Shown: piece after piece, positions 8,827 to 18,419 of the stretch | How positions within the stretch are numbered: the stretch's first letter is position 1 | Layout of the letters: every line of letters begins with the position of its first letter | Assembly: GCA_944324635.1 (NCBI GenBank) | Contig: CALUXC010000001.1 | Span: 248,001-312,000 of the forward strand | Reading direction: 5' to 3' | Source: Candidatus Avelusimicrobium intestinipullorum | GTDB lineage: Bacteria > Elusimicrobiota > Elusimicrobia > Elusimicrobiales > Elusimicrobiaceae | Length of the DNA: 64,000 bases | The notes under the pieces: generated by a model | What the model saw: the letters and a program-made list of their open reading frames with translations, nothing else | What the model was told of the DNA's origin: nothing | Database searches by the model: none | Translations under genes and position numbers: made by a program

Positions 8827-8997
8827 TTACAGAGCAATGGCGCTGGCAGGGCAGGTACCGGCGCAGGCACCGCATTCGATGCATTTGGTTTCATCGATTT
8901 TTCTTTTGCCTTCTACTTCGCTGATGGCGGTAACGGGGCAGGCGGATTCGCAAGCGCCGCAGTTAATGCACACATCCGGGTTCACTTTGTAAGCCAT
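8827..8997 (-). CDS. 2x[4Fe-4S] ferredoxin
   Basis: 56 residues read on the complement from the ATG at 8997, with AGGAGAT 9 nt upstream and a TATAAT box further up. The protein has two CxxCxxCxxxCP motifs: CINCGACESACP and CIECGACAGTCP. This is the clostridial-type bacterial ferredoxin of about 55 residues, a cytoplasmic low-potential electron carrier for anaerobic oxidoreductases. It is monocistronic with its own terminator. Confidence 0.95.
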   Translation of the reverse strand: MAYKVNPDVCINCGACESACPVTAISEVEGKRKIDETKCIECGACAGTCPASAIAL

Positions 8998-9148
8998 AAT
9001 TTGAGATCTCCTGTTTGGTAAAATTGATACCTAAATTATACAAAAAATAAATTTTCTGCGCCGAAAGGAAATTTTCCCGTCGGGATAAAGGCTTGTAAAG
9101 GGAAGTGCGGTTGTGGTAAAATATTAAAGTAAGGAAAAACTAACTTTT

Positions 9149-11092
9149 ATGGAAAAAGAAAATTCTCGTTCCCTTCATCAAATGAAGCCGGGCCAGACGG
9201 CCCAAATCAAAGAAATTCAAACGGACGCCAAAATGGCCGATAAATTGGCCGCTATGGGGCTCGTCCGCGGACAGTTCATTACCCGCAAACCGGGATCCAG
9301 CCCGGTGGTAGTAAGCGTGTCCGGCACGGAAGTGGCCATCGGCCGCGAAACCGCCAAAAAGATTTTCGTCAACGCCAAAAAAAATACTTTCCTCTTGGCC
9401 GGAAACCCTAACGTCGGGAAAAGCTTGATTTTTTCGCGTTTGACGGGAATCGGTATTATTTCGTCCAACTTTCCGGGTACTACGGTGGGGTTAAATTACG
9501 GACAGACCCAATTTGACGGCGAGCCGTACGATATTATTGATATCCCCGGCTTGTACCGCTTGGAAGAAGAATGGCTGATTGAAGGGCGCAAACGCAATTT
9601 ATTCAAAGACTTGGAATACGACTTTATCGTGTGCGTGGCGGACGCGTCTCACCTGGAGCGCAATTTGTATTTCCTGCTGGAAATTATGCAGCTTAAAAAG
9701 CCCGTTATCTTGCTGCTTAATAAGTTTGACGAGGCCCAGCGCAAAGGTATTCAAATTGACGTAAAAGCCCTGCATAAAATTTTGGGCATACCGGTGATTG
9801 CGGTGGTGGCTACCACGGGCGAAGGATTAAAAACCTTGGCGGTGGAAGCTTCCCGCATGGCGGCGCGCAAAACGCCCGAAAGCACGTTGGAAGTTCCCCC
9901 CACGCCGGAAGGAAAATGGCACGTGATTGGGGATATTATCCATAAAGTGCAGACGGTAAAGCATAAACACGCTTCCTTTTGGGAAAAGCTCCAAGGCTGG
10001 GCGACTACGCCGGCCACCGGTTTGCCGATTGCGCTGGTGGTGTTGGTGCTGTTGTTTTTCCTGGTGCGGTTTGTGGGTGAAAATATTATTGCCCTGTTGG
10101 ACCCGCTCTACGAAAACTATTATGTGCCGTTTTTGGAGAAAATTTTTGCCTCCATTAAAGACAACTTTTTGGGCATGATTTTGCTGGGGGACGGCGGCGT
10201 CAAATATTTTGGCGTACTGACCGACGGCCTGCATATTGCCCTTATAGAAGTGATGTCGTATGTGCTGGCATTTTATGCCCTGCTTGGCTTTTTGGGCGAT
10301 TTGGGATATTTGCCGCGTTTGGCCGTGTTGCTGGATAGTTTGTTACACAAAATCGGCCTGCACGGGTATGGCTCGCTGCCGATTATGCTGGGGTTTGGCT
10401 GCAAAGTGCCGGCGGTGATGGGCATTCGCGTATTGGAAACGCGGCGGGAACGCGTGATTGCGCTGGCGCTTATTTTGGTGTTGGCGCCGTGTATTTCTCA
10501 AACGGCAATGATTATTTCCATTTTGTCCCCCTATGGGCTGAAGTACATGCTCATTGTGTTTTTTGCCTTGTTTATAAACGGGATTTTGGCCGGAACGGTG
10601 TTAAATAAACTGATGAAAGGCGAAACGCCGGAATTGTTTATGGAAATTCCTTCTTGGCAGATTCCGCAGATTCGGCCGCTGATGCGCAAGCTGTGGATCC
10701 GCATGAAAGAATACTTGGGCGATGCCCTGCCGCTTATTTTGTTTGGGGTGGTGTTTGTGGATTTGATGCAGCTTTCCGGTATAACGGATTGGGTGGCCAA
10801 AGTGGCCCGCTATCCGGTGGAATATGTGCTGGGGCTGCCGGCCGAAACGACGCCGCTGCTCATTTTGGGCTTCTTGCGTAAAGACGTATCCATCGCGCTG
10901 TTGGAGCCGTTCCAGCTGGCGCCGCAGGCGCTGGTGGTGGCGTGCGTGTTTATGGCGATGTACCTGCCGTGCGTGGCTACTTTCTTTGTAATGCTGCGGG
11001 AAAGCGGCTGGAAAGACACGCTTAAAGTGATTGCGCTTACCTTGTCGCTCTCTTTTGTAACGGCATTTGTACTGCGTATGATTTTGATGTAG
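9149..11092 (+). CDS. feoB: FeoA-FeoB fusion, ferrous iron transporter
   Basis: 647 residues. Residues about 10-75 are a FeoA SH3-like domain (KPGQTAQIKEI, MGLVRGQ). The G domain follows: G1 AGNPNVGKS, G2 NFPGTTV, G3 DIPGL, G4 LLNKFDEA. The membrane part keeps both gate motifs: GFGCKVPAVMG with its Cys, and the later LGFLRKDVSIALL. It imports Fe(II) across the inner membrane. E. coli keeps FeoA separate and its FeoB is about 770 residues; here FeoA is fused and the segment between G domain and membrane is short. The leader has a TAAAAT box and AAGGA. No FeoC or Fur box is obvious. Confidence 0.92.
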   Translation: MEKENSRSLHQMKPGQTAQIKEIQTDAKMADKLAAMGLVRGQFITRKPGSSPVVVSVSGTEVAIGRETAKKIFVNAKKNTFLLAGNPNVGKSLIFSRLTGIGIISSNFPGTTVGLNYGQTQFDGEPYDIIDIPGLYRLEEEWLIEGRKRNLFKDLEYDFIVCVADASHLERNLYFLLEIMQLKKPVILLLNKFDEAQRKGIQIDVKALHKILGIPVIAVVATTGEGLKTLAVEASRMAARKTPESTLEVPPTPEGKWHVIGDIIHKVQTVKHKHASFWEKLQGWATTPATGLPIALVVLVLLFFLVRFVGENIIALLDPLYENYYVPFLEKIFASIKDNFLGMILLGDGGVKYFGVLTDGLHIALIEVMSYVLAFYALLGFLGDLGYLPRLAVLLDSLLHKIGLHGYGSLPIMLGFGCKVPAVMGIRVLETRRERVIALALILVLAPCISQTAMIISILSPYGLKYMLIVFFALFINGILAGTVLNKLMKGETPELFMEIPSWQIPQIRPLMRKLWIRMKEYLGDALPLILFGVVFVDLMQLSGITDWVAKVARYPVEYVLGLPAETTPLLILGFLRKDVSIALLEPFQLAPQALVVACVFMAMYLPCVATFFVMLRESGWKDTLKVIALTLSLSFVTAFVLRMILM

Positions 11093-11110
11093 GTTTTGTA
11101 AAAGCAAAAT

Positions 11111-11143
11111 AAAAAATCCCCGGCTAAGCGCCGGGGATTTTTT
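11111..11143. terminator. Bidirectional terminator between feoB and lipoprotein gene
   Basis: AAAAAATCCCCGGC-TAAGC-GCCGGGGATTTTTT, usable by both convergent genes. Confidence 0.9.
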
Positions 11144-11152
11144 ATGTTCAAA

Positions 11153-11617
11153 TTAGTTGTAGCTGCCGATACGGCCAATGTCCACCGGTACGGGAATTTC
11201 CGCCCCCAAGGGGCCTTCAAAATACATGGTGCCCGTCAGGTGATAGTCCAGGGTGCCGCTTCCCATGCTTAAAAGACCTAAGAGCTTGCTGTTAAAGCTG
11301 GTCATGGGCACGTTTAAGCGGGCTTTTGCGTTTTTGGTGGAGTTGGGTTCAATTTTAATGTCCGCCAAGGAAACATCGGCCATTTTTTCTTCATTCACGG
11401 TCAGTTCCCCCTCAAAGCGTTTGAGCGAGGCCGCCTCTTTGCGGTTGAGGTTGGTGATGGCGATGATGACGTCAAAATCAAAAGAAGTTAAATTGTAATT
11501 GGTCAGTTCTACACTTCTAAGCGCAAACTTGCAGTCGGCCATATTTTCGGCTTCTTGCACCGAAGCACAGGCACACAGCAGGGTGGCGGCGGTAAACAAC
11601 AAAAACAGTTTTCTCAT
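11153..11617 (-). CDS. LEA14/WHy-domain-like lipoprotein
   Basis: 154 residues. The signal peptide ends in LLCAC, a lipobox giving an N-terminal lipid-Cys at about residue 16. The mature chain has the LEA-type-2 (WHy) pattern: alternating beta strands with FDVIIAITNLNRKEAASLKRFEGELTV..., an acidic-hydrophobic early strand and a late G-x-L-Y-H-L-T-G-T strand. Such lipoproteins are small immunoglobulin-like folds of uncertain role at the envelope. Divergent from pepT; the 61 bp between them hold promoters for both. Confidence 0.7.
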   Translation of the reverse strand: MRKLFLLFTAATLLCACASVQEAENMADCKFALRSVELTNYNLTSFDFDVIIAITNLNRKEAASLKRFEGELTVNEEKMADVSLADIKIEPNSTKNAKARLNVPMTSFNSKLLGLLSMGSGTLDYHLTGTMYFEGPLGAEIPVPVDIGRIGSYN

Positions 11618-11678
11618 AAAACCTCCAAAGTACGGGAATAATAAATTGTATAATAAAATTAACCTCTATGGAGAAATT

Positions 11679-12914
11679 ATGAACCCTTTACAACAAAAAA
11701 TATATGACCGCTTTGTCCGTTACGTGGCGGTGGATACGACCAGTGACCCTACCAGCCACGTAACCCCCACCACCCCCAGCCAAATTTCTTTTGCGCATAC
11801 CTTGGCCCAGGAAATGAGAACCATCGGTTTTACCGACGTTGAAGTGGACGAATATGGCTTTGTCACCGGCCTCATTCCCGCCAATACGGATAAAAAGGCC
11901 CCCGTCATCGGTCTTTTTGCCCATATGGACACCGTGTGCGACTATAACGGCAAGGACATTCGCCCCTGCCTCCATGCCAATTATGACGGCGGTATCATTA
12001 CCATTAATGCCGAGAAAAAGATGTTCCTCTCTCCGGAAACTGACCATAACTTAAAGCTTTGCGTGGGAGATGACATCGTCACCGCGGACGGTAATTCCCT
12101 GCTGGCGGCAGACGATAAAATAGGCATTGCCACCATCATGACCCTGGCCGAGCATTTGCTTGCTCACCCCGAAATTAAACACGGCCCGGTGAAAGCCGCT
12201 TTTACCATTGATGAAGAAACCGGAACCGGCATTGCTTATTTGGACGTGGAAAAATTTGGGGCAGACTTTGCCTACACCATTGATGGCGCCACCTTGGGCG
12301 AGATTGACTGCGGCAACTTTAATGCCGATACCGTCACCATCGACATCATCGGCAAGACCTGCCACCCCGGTTCGGCCAAAGGGTTCATGGCCAACCCCGT
12401 GCGCATTGCCGCGGATATAGTATCTTCCTGGCCGGAAGATAAACTGCCCGAAACGACCGAAGGCGAGGAAGGTTTTGTGCTCTTTAAGGACGTGGAAGGC
12501 GCCTTGGACCATGCCGTTGTGAAAGGCATTGTGCGCGAACACGATTTGGGCAAATTTGAACAATTCAAAAAAATGCTGGAAGCCCTGGTGGAAGAAAAAC
12601 GCCGCAAATATCCGGCTGCCAAAATTGATATTACGTTCAAAAAGCAATACCGCAATATGCGTGATATCTTGAAAGAACGCCCGCAGGCTATGGAACTGTT
12701 GGAAATGGCGTTGAAAGAAAATAATGTCCCGTATCGATTGACGCAAGCCCGCGGCGGGACGGACGGTGCCCAAATGACCCTGCGCGGGTTGCCCACGCCC
12801 AACATTTTTGCCGGGTACGAAAACCCGCACGGCCCGTACGAATGGCTGAGCTTGGGTTGGGTGGAAAAAGCTTTCCACACATTGGAAAGCATCTTAAAAA
12901 ATGCCGTGAAATAG
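11679..12914 (+). CDS. pepT: Peptidase T (tripeptide aminopeptidase)
   Basis: 411 residues from the ATG at 11679, matching the family length; a longer frame upstream overlaps the divergent lipoprotein gene and is rejected. M20B zinc-peptidase motifs are present: GLFAHMDTV (zinc His and catalytic Asp), AADDKIGIA, the catalytic Glu and zinc Glu in IDEETGTG, IDGATLGEID, the His of TCHPGSAKG, and the final ENPHGPYEW. It removes N-terminal residues from tripeptides in the cytoplasm, fitting a peptide-fermenting life. GGAGAA precedes the start, and a TATAAT-like box lies just upstream. Confidence 0.95.
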   Translation: MNPLQQKIYDRFVRYVAVDTTSDPTSHVTPTTPSQISFAHTLAQEMRTIGFTDVEVDEYGFVTGLIPANTDKKAPVIGLFAHMDTVCDYNGKDIRPCLHANYDGGIITINAEKKMFLSPETDHNLKLCVGDDIVTADGNSLLAADDKIGIATIMTLAEHLLAHPEIKHGPVKAAFTIDEETGTGIAYLDVEKFGADFAYTIDGATLGEIDCGNFNADTVTIDIIGKTCHPGSAKGFMANPVRIAADIVSSWPEDKLPETTEGEEGFVLFKDVEGALDHAVVKGIVREHDLGKFEQFKKMLEALVEEKRRKYPAAKIDITFKKQYRNMRDILKERPQAMELLEMALKENNVPYRLTQARGGTDGAQMTLRGLPTPNIFAGYENPHGPYEWLSLGWVEKAFHTLESILKNAVK

Positions 12915-12934
12915 AGTCTTTGGCTATTTAACGT

Positions 12935-12966
12935 AAAACGCCGGCCTGTTGGGGCCGGCGTTTTTT
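12935..12966 (+). terminator. Terminator of pepT
   Basis: AACGCCGGCC-loop-GGCCGGCGTTTTTT. Confidence 0.9.
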
Positions 12967-13463
12967 ATGGCCGGAAATAGACATTTGTAGAAGCCCGTAC
13001 ATTTTTAAGACTCTTTTCCCCACTGGTTTACGATGAAAGCTCCCTCCGATTAAAAATATAACTGGAAATCCTTTCTCAGTGGTGATAGTTGCTTTCAAAA
13101 TGCCCTCTAAAACTTGCAAAATAGCCCGCAAAAGAGATTTTAACCACTAGATAATATCAATATGGCCCCATGCAGTTTGACCGCTCTACGCAAGCGTAAG
13201 AAAGATTTGTGGCAAATAGGACTTTGTAACTTTTGATGAGAGGTTTAGCGGGTTGGAAAAAGCTGGAACACAATCTTTCAAGCCCATAATGTTCCCCCTC
13301 TTGGTGGTGCCCCACGCTTTAACCAGGGGAAAGAGCATTTGAAATATAGTAAAAGTAAACCTCTTTCTCCCCTCCCGATGTATGTGTTTAGGGCCTTGCT
13401 CTGGGGCTGGGTGGTTATCCTTTAAGTGTAATAATGTCTTTTACAAAGCCGTCATAAGCCCAT
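12967..13463. other. About 500 bp without a supported gene
   Basis: Between the pepT terminator and the terminator of the GYF protein I find no intact frame with a ribosome site. On the minus strand short open stretches are broken by stops, in the style of an eroded gene, but I recognise no family. A small inverted repeat TACGC-AA-GCGTA lies near 13187-13198. Confidence 0.4.
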
Positions 13464-13491
13464 AAAAAACCCCGCCTGGGTGGCGGGGTTT
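13464..13491 (-). terminator. Terminator of GYF-domain protein gene
   Basis: Minus strand AACCCCGCC-ACCCA-GGCGGGGTTTTTT. Confidence 0.9.
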
Positions 13492-13510
13492 AGTAAAGCT
13501 AATTTTGCAG

Positions 13511-16177
13511 TTAGCGGGTAGGCGATTGCTGCGGCGCAGGCTGCTGTTGGGCAGGCTGCATTTGCTGCGCCGGTACTTGCTGTTGAGGCAGCGGCATACC
13601 CATAGACTGGGATACGGAGTCCAACAGGTTCTTGGCGTCCGAGATGGTCGGATCCAGCGCTTTCGTTACCGTGTTGTAGTTAAAGCGGTAAGAAATTTTG
13701 AAGCTTTGCGGATTCTCCGGCGGAACTTTTACCAAAATGGAATAATTATCCGGGTCCACGGCGGTGGAAATATCCCAGGTAATCAGCCCTTTGGCGGCCG
13801 GGTGTCTGGCTTCAATGTACTGCTGGAGCGTGTAACCGTTCATCAACGGGAAGTTCTTCACTTCCGTCAAAGTGGCGTCCATGGGGTTGGTAGCCGTTTC
13901 GGGCGCGGCAGCCGGCTGTTGCTGGGGCTGCGTGCCAAGCATTTCTTCCAATTGGGCATTTTGTTCCGCGGTTTGTGCGGCGCTCTGGTCGGAAGAAAGC
14001 AAGTTAAACTGCGGCGGAATTAAATTCATAAACGCCAACATTACATAAATACCGGCAGCCAATACCAAGGTCACCAACGTACCGACAACCATTTTGGCCG
14101 TTTTGCCGTTGGCTTTCACGTCAGCGCTCTTCATGTCGTGCTGCGTGTTGATATCGTCGGACATGTCGTCAAAATGCAACCGTTCGGACTGGGCCGGTTC
14201 CGGCACCATGGGTACGGTTTTGATGTCCAGCGTCGCGCCGCGTTTGGTTTTGATGGTGTTTTCCAAAATAATCTGGGAAACGGTCACATCTTTGGGCGCT
14301 TCGTTTTCGGCCGCAGGTTTTTCGTCTTGTTTAACGGAGGCAACCATTTCCTGCACTTCGGCCGTTTGGGTGTTGCCGTCCGCCGGGTGTTTGGCGGAAG
14401 AACCCGCATTCAAGCTTTCCAGCTCTTTGGGCAAGGCATTGCCGTTGGCTTGAGCGGGAGGCACAAAGTCCGAAATCAAATAGGTGGAACCTTCTTTGAG
14501 TTCAATTTCCGTCAAGTCGTTGGGGTTGCCCATCGGAAGCGGCTTTTCGGTCGTTTGGTCGCTAAACTGAGGCAAGTGTTGTTCTTCCTCGGCCGTTTGC
14601 GGCTGTTGTTCTTCCGCGGCAGGCTGGCTTTCCGGCTGAGATTCGGGTGTTAAGCCAAACAGCTGTTCCACCGACTGGGCAGATTCTTCTTTTCTTTCGG
14701 AGAAAGCCTCATTCAAATCTTCGTCCGTAATAATGACGCCGTCCGGTTTTTCCATTTTGGCTCCGGGCACCAATTCTTGCATGGTTTCTTCTTTTTCGTC
14801 CTGTTCCGGGGCAGCGGCGGCCGCTTGCTGCGGCTGGGCGCCGACTTCTTCCAAGACGGGCAGGTCGGAAAGAGGAGCCGTTTCTTTGGGTTCTTCGGCT
14901 TTTTTGGCGGCGGGCACGTCAGCCGGCATTTCGGAAGCGGGTTTCACTTCTTCCTGTTTTTCCGGTTCATGGCGGTCCGGCGCGATGGAAAGGGCCGGTT
15001 CAGCCTGGGCGGTAAAGTCCAGCGTTTGTTTTTCGGGAAGCGGCTCGGCGGCTACTTCCTGAACGGTTTCAAAACCGGGCACTTCGTGCTGTTGTTCTTT
15101 TTTCTCGTCCAAAGAGGCCAAGCCCGCGGCGGCAGCTACTCCGGCAGCTGCACCGGCGGCGGCCGCTTGTTCCATTCTCAAGGTTTCGGCCTGCTTTTCG
15201 GCTTCTTTTTCTTTAATGACCTGATCCAAAACGTCTTCTTTGGGTTCAGCGGTCAATTCTTTAAGCAAAGCATCTTTTTCGGCTTCATTTTCCGCCGCGG
15301 CGGCCGCTTTATCGGCTTCCATAACCGTTTTAAGGGCTTCGTCCAAAGTGGGTCTGGCGGATTCTTCTTTTTCTTTATTCAAAGCCGTAGCTTGTGCCGC
15401 CAAGACTTCGGCCTGTTTCGGGGTCAGCAAGTCCTGGAATGTGCTTTCTTTTTCTTCTTGGGTTTGGACCTTGGCATTATATAAAGAGTCCAGCGCAGAG
15501 CGGAGCACCACTTCTTCTTCGGCTTTGGAGCCCAAAGAAACTTCGGTGGTGGCGGCGTCTGCTTTTTTGTCGCCCAAATCTACCGGGCCCAGCATATCCA
15601 AAGGTTTTTCGGCCTGGTTGGCGGCGGCTACAATATTTTCCGCCTGGGAAACCAAGCTTTCCGTGTTGGTGATAAGGGCTTCAGACGTGACAGGGTTTTC
15701 GTCATGCCGTGTAAGGGTAATGGTGTTTTGGGCGTTGTCCTGCGGCGGGATGTAAGCCGGGGTGTCCGCGGTGGGCTGAGACGCAAAATGCGCCGAAGAA
15801 ATGGCGGCGTCCAGCTTGATTTTCATATCGTCCAGCTTAGTCTGTAGGCCGGAAATTTCGCGGGTTAAAAAGTCTATTTTTTCAAGGAGCAGGTGGTTCA
15901 CGTCGCTAGTCGGCGCTACCGTTTGCTCAGACGGGAGCGGATCGTTGTGAACCGTTTGCGTCTTGAACACTTCTTCGGCCGGCAACGGCTGATCGGCCGG
16001 CTGTTCCACTTGGTCAAATTCAAAAATGGTAGACGCTTTTACCCATTCCTGGTTGCCTCCTTCCGGCACTTCTTCGGAGCAAATCAGCGTATCCGGGGTA
16101 AAGCCTTGCAGCGTTACCAACTTGTCCTCTTCATAAGGACCATCTACTTTATCGTTGATATAGACCCAATATCTCAT
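13511..16177 (-). CDS. GYF-domain membrane protein with long acidic linker
   Basis: 888 residues in three parts. Residues 1-55 form a GYF_2-type domain (YWVYINDKVDGPYEEDKL ... EWVKASTIF), a fold that binds Pro-rich peptides. About 60-690 is low-complexity, highly acidic Glu/Ala/Pro/Gln sequence, probably disordered, with coiled-coil stretches. One membrane helix sits near 697-717 (VVGTLVTLVLAAGIYVMLAF). The C-terminal 170 residues hold a small strand-rich domain (ITWDISTAVDPDNYSILVKV) and a Gln/Pro tail. The topology suggests a cytoplasmic GYF plus linker and a periplasmic C-terminus. There is no signal peptide. Role unknown; a tether or polarity factor is possible. Confidence 0.7.
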   Translation of the reverse strand: MRYWVYINDKVDGPYEEDKLVTLQGFTPDTLICSEEVPEGGNQEWVKASTIFEFDQVEQPADQPLPAEEVFKTQTVHNDPLPSEQTVAPTSDVNHLLLEKIDFLTREISGLQTKLDDMKIKLDAAISSAHFASQPTADTPAYIPPQDNAQNTITLTRHDENPVTSEALITNTESLVSQAENIVAAANQAEKPLDMLGPVDLGDKKADAATTEVSLGSKAEEEVVLRSALDSLYNAKVQTQEEKESTFQDLLTPKQAEVLAAQATALNKEKEESARPTLDEALKTVMEADKAAAAAENEAEKDALLKELTAEPKEDVLDQVIKEKEAEKQAETLRMEQAAAAGAAAGVAAAAGLASLDEKKEQQHEVPGFETVQEVAAEPLPEKQTLDFTAQAEPALSIAPDRHEPEKQEEVKPASEMPADVPAAKKAEEPKETAPLSDLPVLEEVGAQPQQAAAAAPEQDEKEETMQELVPGAKMEKPDGVIITDEDLNEAFSERKEESAQSVEQLFGLTPESQPESQPAAEEQQPQTAEEEQHLPQFSDQTTEKPLPMGNPNDLTEIELKEGSTYLISDFVPPAQANGNALPKELESLNAGSSAKHPADGNTQTAEVQEMVASVKQDEKPAAENEAPKDVTVSQIILENTIKTKRGATLDIKTVPMVPEPAQSERLHFDDMSDDINTQHDMKSADVKANGKTAKMVVGTLVTLVLAAGIYVMLAFMNLIPPQFNLLSSDQSAAQTAEQNAQLEEMLGTQPQQQPAAAPETATNPMDATLTEVKNFPLMNGYTLQQYIEARHPAAKGLITWDISTAVDPDNYSILVKVPPENPQSFKISYRFNYNTVTKALDPTISDAKNLLDSVSQSMGMPLPQQQVPAQQMQPAQQQPAPQQSPTR

Positions 16178-16270
16178 GTGTTTTCACCCTTGAAAAAATA
16201 AATATAGCACGGCACGATAAAAGCATAGCAAATTATCGCGAAATTTAACAGCTTTTTTTGGCCCCGCAGC

Positions 16271-17827
16271 TTACGCTTTGGAAGCCGCCCGCGCCTGTTT
16301 GTAGCGGTCCAGCAAATTTTCCAATTCTTCTTTGCTGGTTTTCTTCTTTTGAATGTTGCTCAGCATGTCCGTCATCAAATCCAGCGAGGAACCGTTTTCC
16401 AGCATTTCCAATACAAACTGCGAAATGCGGCGGTTATACGTTCCATTTAATTCCCCCACTAGCGTGCGCAGGGCAAAAATGTGTTTTTCACGGTCGGATT
16501 TCCAAAACGTATAGGGAGAAAGCGACTCGTCAAAAAACTTCATCAGTTCATCGGCCGATTTGGTGCCCAGATAGCTTTTTAGCAATTCCGGCGCCAGCCC
16601 TTGCGTGAGGGTTTGCGCCTTCAAATCGCGCAGATACTGCGCTTGTTTGGAAGCTTCTTCCTGGCTAAGAGAGCCCAATAATACCTTGCAGGCGAGCTCT
16701 TTGTTTTCTTTCTTTTGGCTGCAGAACGGAAGCGAGTTAAGCAGGTCGTCCATTTCCCGTTCAATTTGCGCAAAATCTTTTTTGCCGCCAAACCGCTCGG
16801 CAAAATCGTATTCGTAGCCGCTGTAAAGCTCGTTTTTGGAGAGTTTTTCCCGCAATACTTCGCGGTCTCTCCGAATAGAAGCTTTTTTGCGGGCGGTTTC
16901 AAAGCTTTCTTCCGTCCCGTCCAATAATACGCGCACGGCTAAGCCCAAGTTTTCTTCCGCGCCCGATACGTGGGGCAGCTTCTTTAACACGGCTTCAAAC
17001 GTGGCGGCAATATCGGCCGGAGATTTTACTTTAAGGTAGCGGCAGGCGATAATCAGCAAATCTTCTTCCAGCAAGCGCCCGTTTAAGAGTTTGGACAAAA
17101 GGGCAATATCCTGCGCGTCTTTGGGTGTAATCTGGCACAGCATGGCCCGCGCCGCCAGCGAGGCGCAGAGGCGTTTGTCCGGGTTTTGCTCCGCAAGCAG
17201 TTTAAGCAAGCGGTCAAACTCCTGTTGAAACGCAATGCTAGCCGGCTGCGTGTAGAGCAGTTCCAGTTCAGCCGTGAGCTTGACGGAAAGATGATATTTG
17301 TCGGCCGTTTTGAATACGTCTTTTTTGTTTTGCTTGGATACTTTGGCGGAGTTGGAGAGCAGTTTGTCCGCCTCGGCAATTAAAATATTTACCGCTTGGA
17401 CGGCTTGTTCGTCGTCATTTAGGGATTCGGGCACTTTTTTAAGTGCAGAGGCAAATTGTTCGTCAAAGTATTTGCGGGAAGAAAAGGAAGCATATACTTC
17501 CAATAATTTGCCCGTGTCCTGGGCGGGGATTTCCAGCGCGGCGCAGAGCTCGCTGATAGAGGTGGAATTGTTGTAAATGCGCAGCTGGCGCAAGGCGGCG
17601 GAAATGGTGATTTCGTCCAGCAGAATTTTGGCGACGATGGTGTCGGTCATGGGCGAGTCGGAGCTTAATTGGGCGGCGATGTCGGCAATGTCCTGCTGCA
17701 GTTCCGGCAGGGCTTTTTTGTCCTCCAGCGTATAGACGAGTTTGGCGGCGTAGTCGTCGTCTATCCCGGGCAGCATATTGTAGATGGTGCCCAGCATGCC
17801 GCTTCTTTTGTTTGCTTTTTCGCTCAT
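16271..17827 (-). CDS. All-helical cytoplasmic protein of unknown function
   Basis: 518 residues with no signal peptide or membrane segment. The chain is almost wholly helical with regular Leu/Ala spacing and repeated short units of the type LPxCSQKKENKELACKVLLG and VSKQNKKDVFKTADKYHL, which suggests an alpha-solenoid. No catalytic motif is visible. It is the last gene of a minus-strand run that starts with the EamA transporter(s) and passes through the HAD hydrolase and cyclodeaminase; the gap to the cyclodeaminase is 13 bp. Function cannot be assigned. Confidence 0.65.
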   Translation of the reverse strand: MSEKANKRSGMLGTIYNMLPGIDDDYAAKLVYTLEDKKALPELQQDIADIAAQLSSDSPMTDTIVAKILLDEITISAALRQLRIYNNSTSISELCAALEIPAQDTGKLLEVYASFSSRKYFDEQFASALKKVPESLNDDEQAVQAVNILIAEADKLLSNSAKVSKQNKKDVFKTADKYHLSVKLTAELELLYTQPASIAFQQEFDRLLKLLAEQNPDKRLCASLAARAMLCQITPKDAQDIALLSKLLNGRLLEEDLLIIACRYLKVKSPADIAATFEAVLKKLPHVSGAEENLGLAVRVLLDGTEESFETARKKASIRRDREVLREKLSKNELYSGYEYDFAERFGGKKDFAQIEREMDDLLNSLPFCSQKKENKELACKVLLGSLSQEEASKQAQYLRDLKAQTLTQGLAPELLKSYLGTKSADELMKFFDESLSPYTFWKSDREKHIFALRTLVGELNGTYNRRISQFVLEMLENGSSLDLMTDMLSNIQKKKTSKEELENLLDRYKQARAASKA

Positions 17828-17840
17828 AACCTTTCCCCTT

Positions 17841-18410
17841 TTAGCAGGCCTTTAACAAGGTGGCAATCTGCTTGTTTAATTCGTTTACCCGGTCTTCGTT
17901 TTTGATAAACGCCAGGTTCGCCCGAATGCTCTCCACCGAGCATTTTATACACCCTTGGAGCAAATGTTTGGCGCAGTGCACGTCCGACAGAATAATTTCG
18001 GCCACGTCGCCTTTAATTTGGTCCACTTCCCGCAGGCAGTGCATGGCGGCGGAAGCCGCGTCCGACGGGACGCGCGCCGCAAACAAAAGCGCATCTTGCA
18101 CCGCTTTTTCGCGTTCGGGTGCGTCTTTGGGCAATTTTTTAGCCGTTAGATACGCGGCGTACGCTTCGCCGTCTTTCTGAATATAGCCTTTTAATTCGTT
18201 CTTAAAAGCGGTTAAACGTTTTAAGCTTTGCGTCAGGCGCGGGCGCACGTCTTCGGGCGTGGCTTTGCGCTTAAGCGTGGTGCCCACGGCCATGATGGCC
18301 AAGGCACAGCCCATGGCCCCCGCCATAGCGGCGGCCGCCCCCCCTCCCGGGGTAGGCTCCGACGAGGCCAACGCTTCCGTAAAACGCTCCGCAGCAGTAT
18401 ACCATTCCAT
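17841..18410 (-). CDS. Cyclodeaminase/cyclohydrolase family protein (FTCD C-terminal fold)
   Basis: 189 residues, the usual size of stand-alone formiminotetrahydrofolate cyclodeaminases. The N-terminus has the family Gly/Ala loop SSEPTPGGGAAAAMAGAMG, which contacts folate. Late helices SDAASAAMHCLREV and the C-terminal NLAFIKNEDRVNELN also fit. The reaction in the family is closure of 5-formimino-THF to methenyl-THF with loss of ammonia, feeding one-carbon units. No formiminotransferase or histidine-degradation gene is adjacent, so the substrate source is unclear. It sits between a HAD phosphatase (9 bp upstream) and a helical protein. Confidence 0.82.
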   Translation of the reverse strand: MEWYTAAERFTEALASSEPTPGGGAAAAMAGAMGCALAIMAVGTTLKRKATPEDVRPRLTQSLKRLTAFKNELKGYIQKDGEAYAAYLTAKKLPKDAPEREKAVQDALLFAARVPSDAASAAMHCLREVDQIKGDVAEIILSDVHCAKHLLQGCIKCSVESIRANLAFIKNEDRVNELNKQIATLLKAC

Positions 18411-18419
18411 GGGGGCGCC

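Noticed and set aside
11499..11678. Upstream extension of pepT
   Set aside because: It overlaps the divergent lipoprotein gene, and the family starts at the ATG at 11679.
12928..13131. Minus-strand 67-codon frame after pepT
   Set aside because: It crosses the pepT terminator, has no ribosome site and matches no family I recognise.
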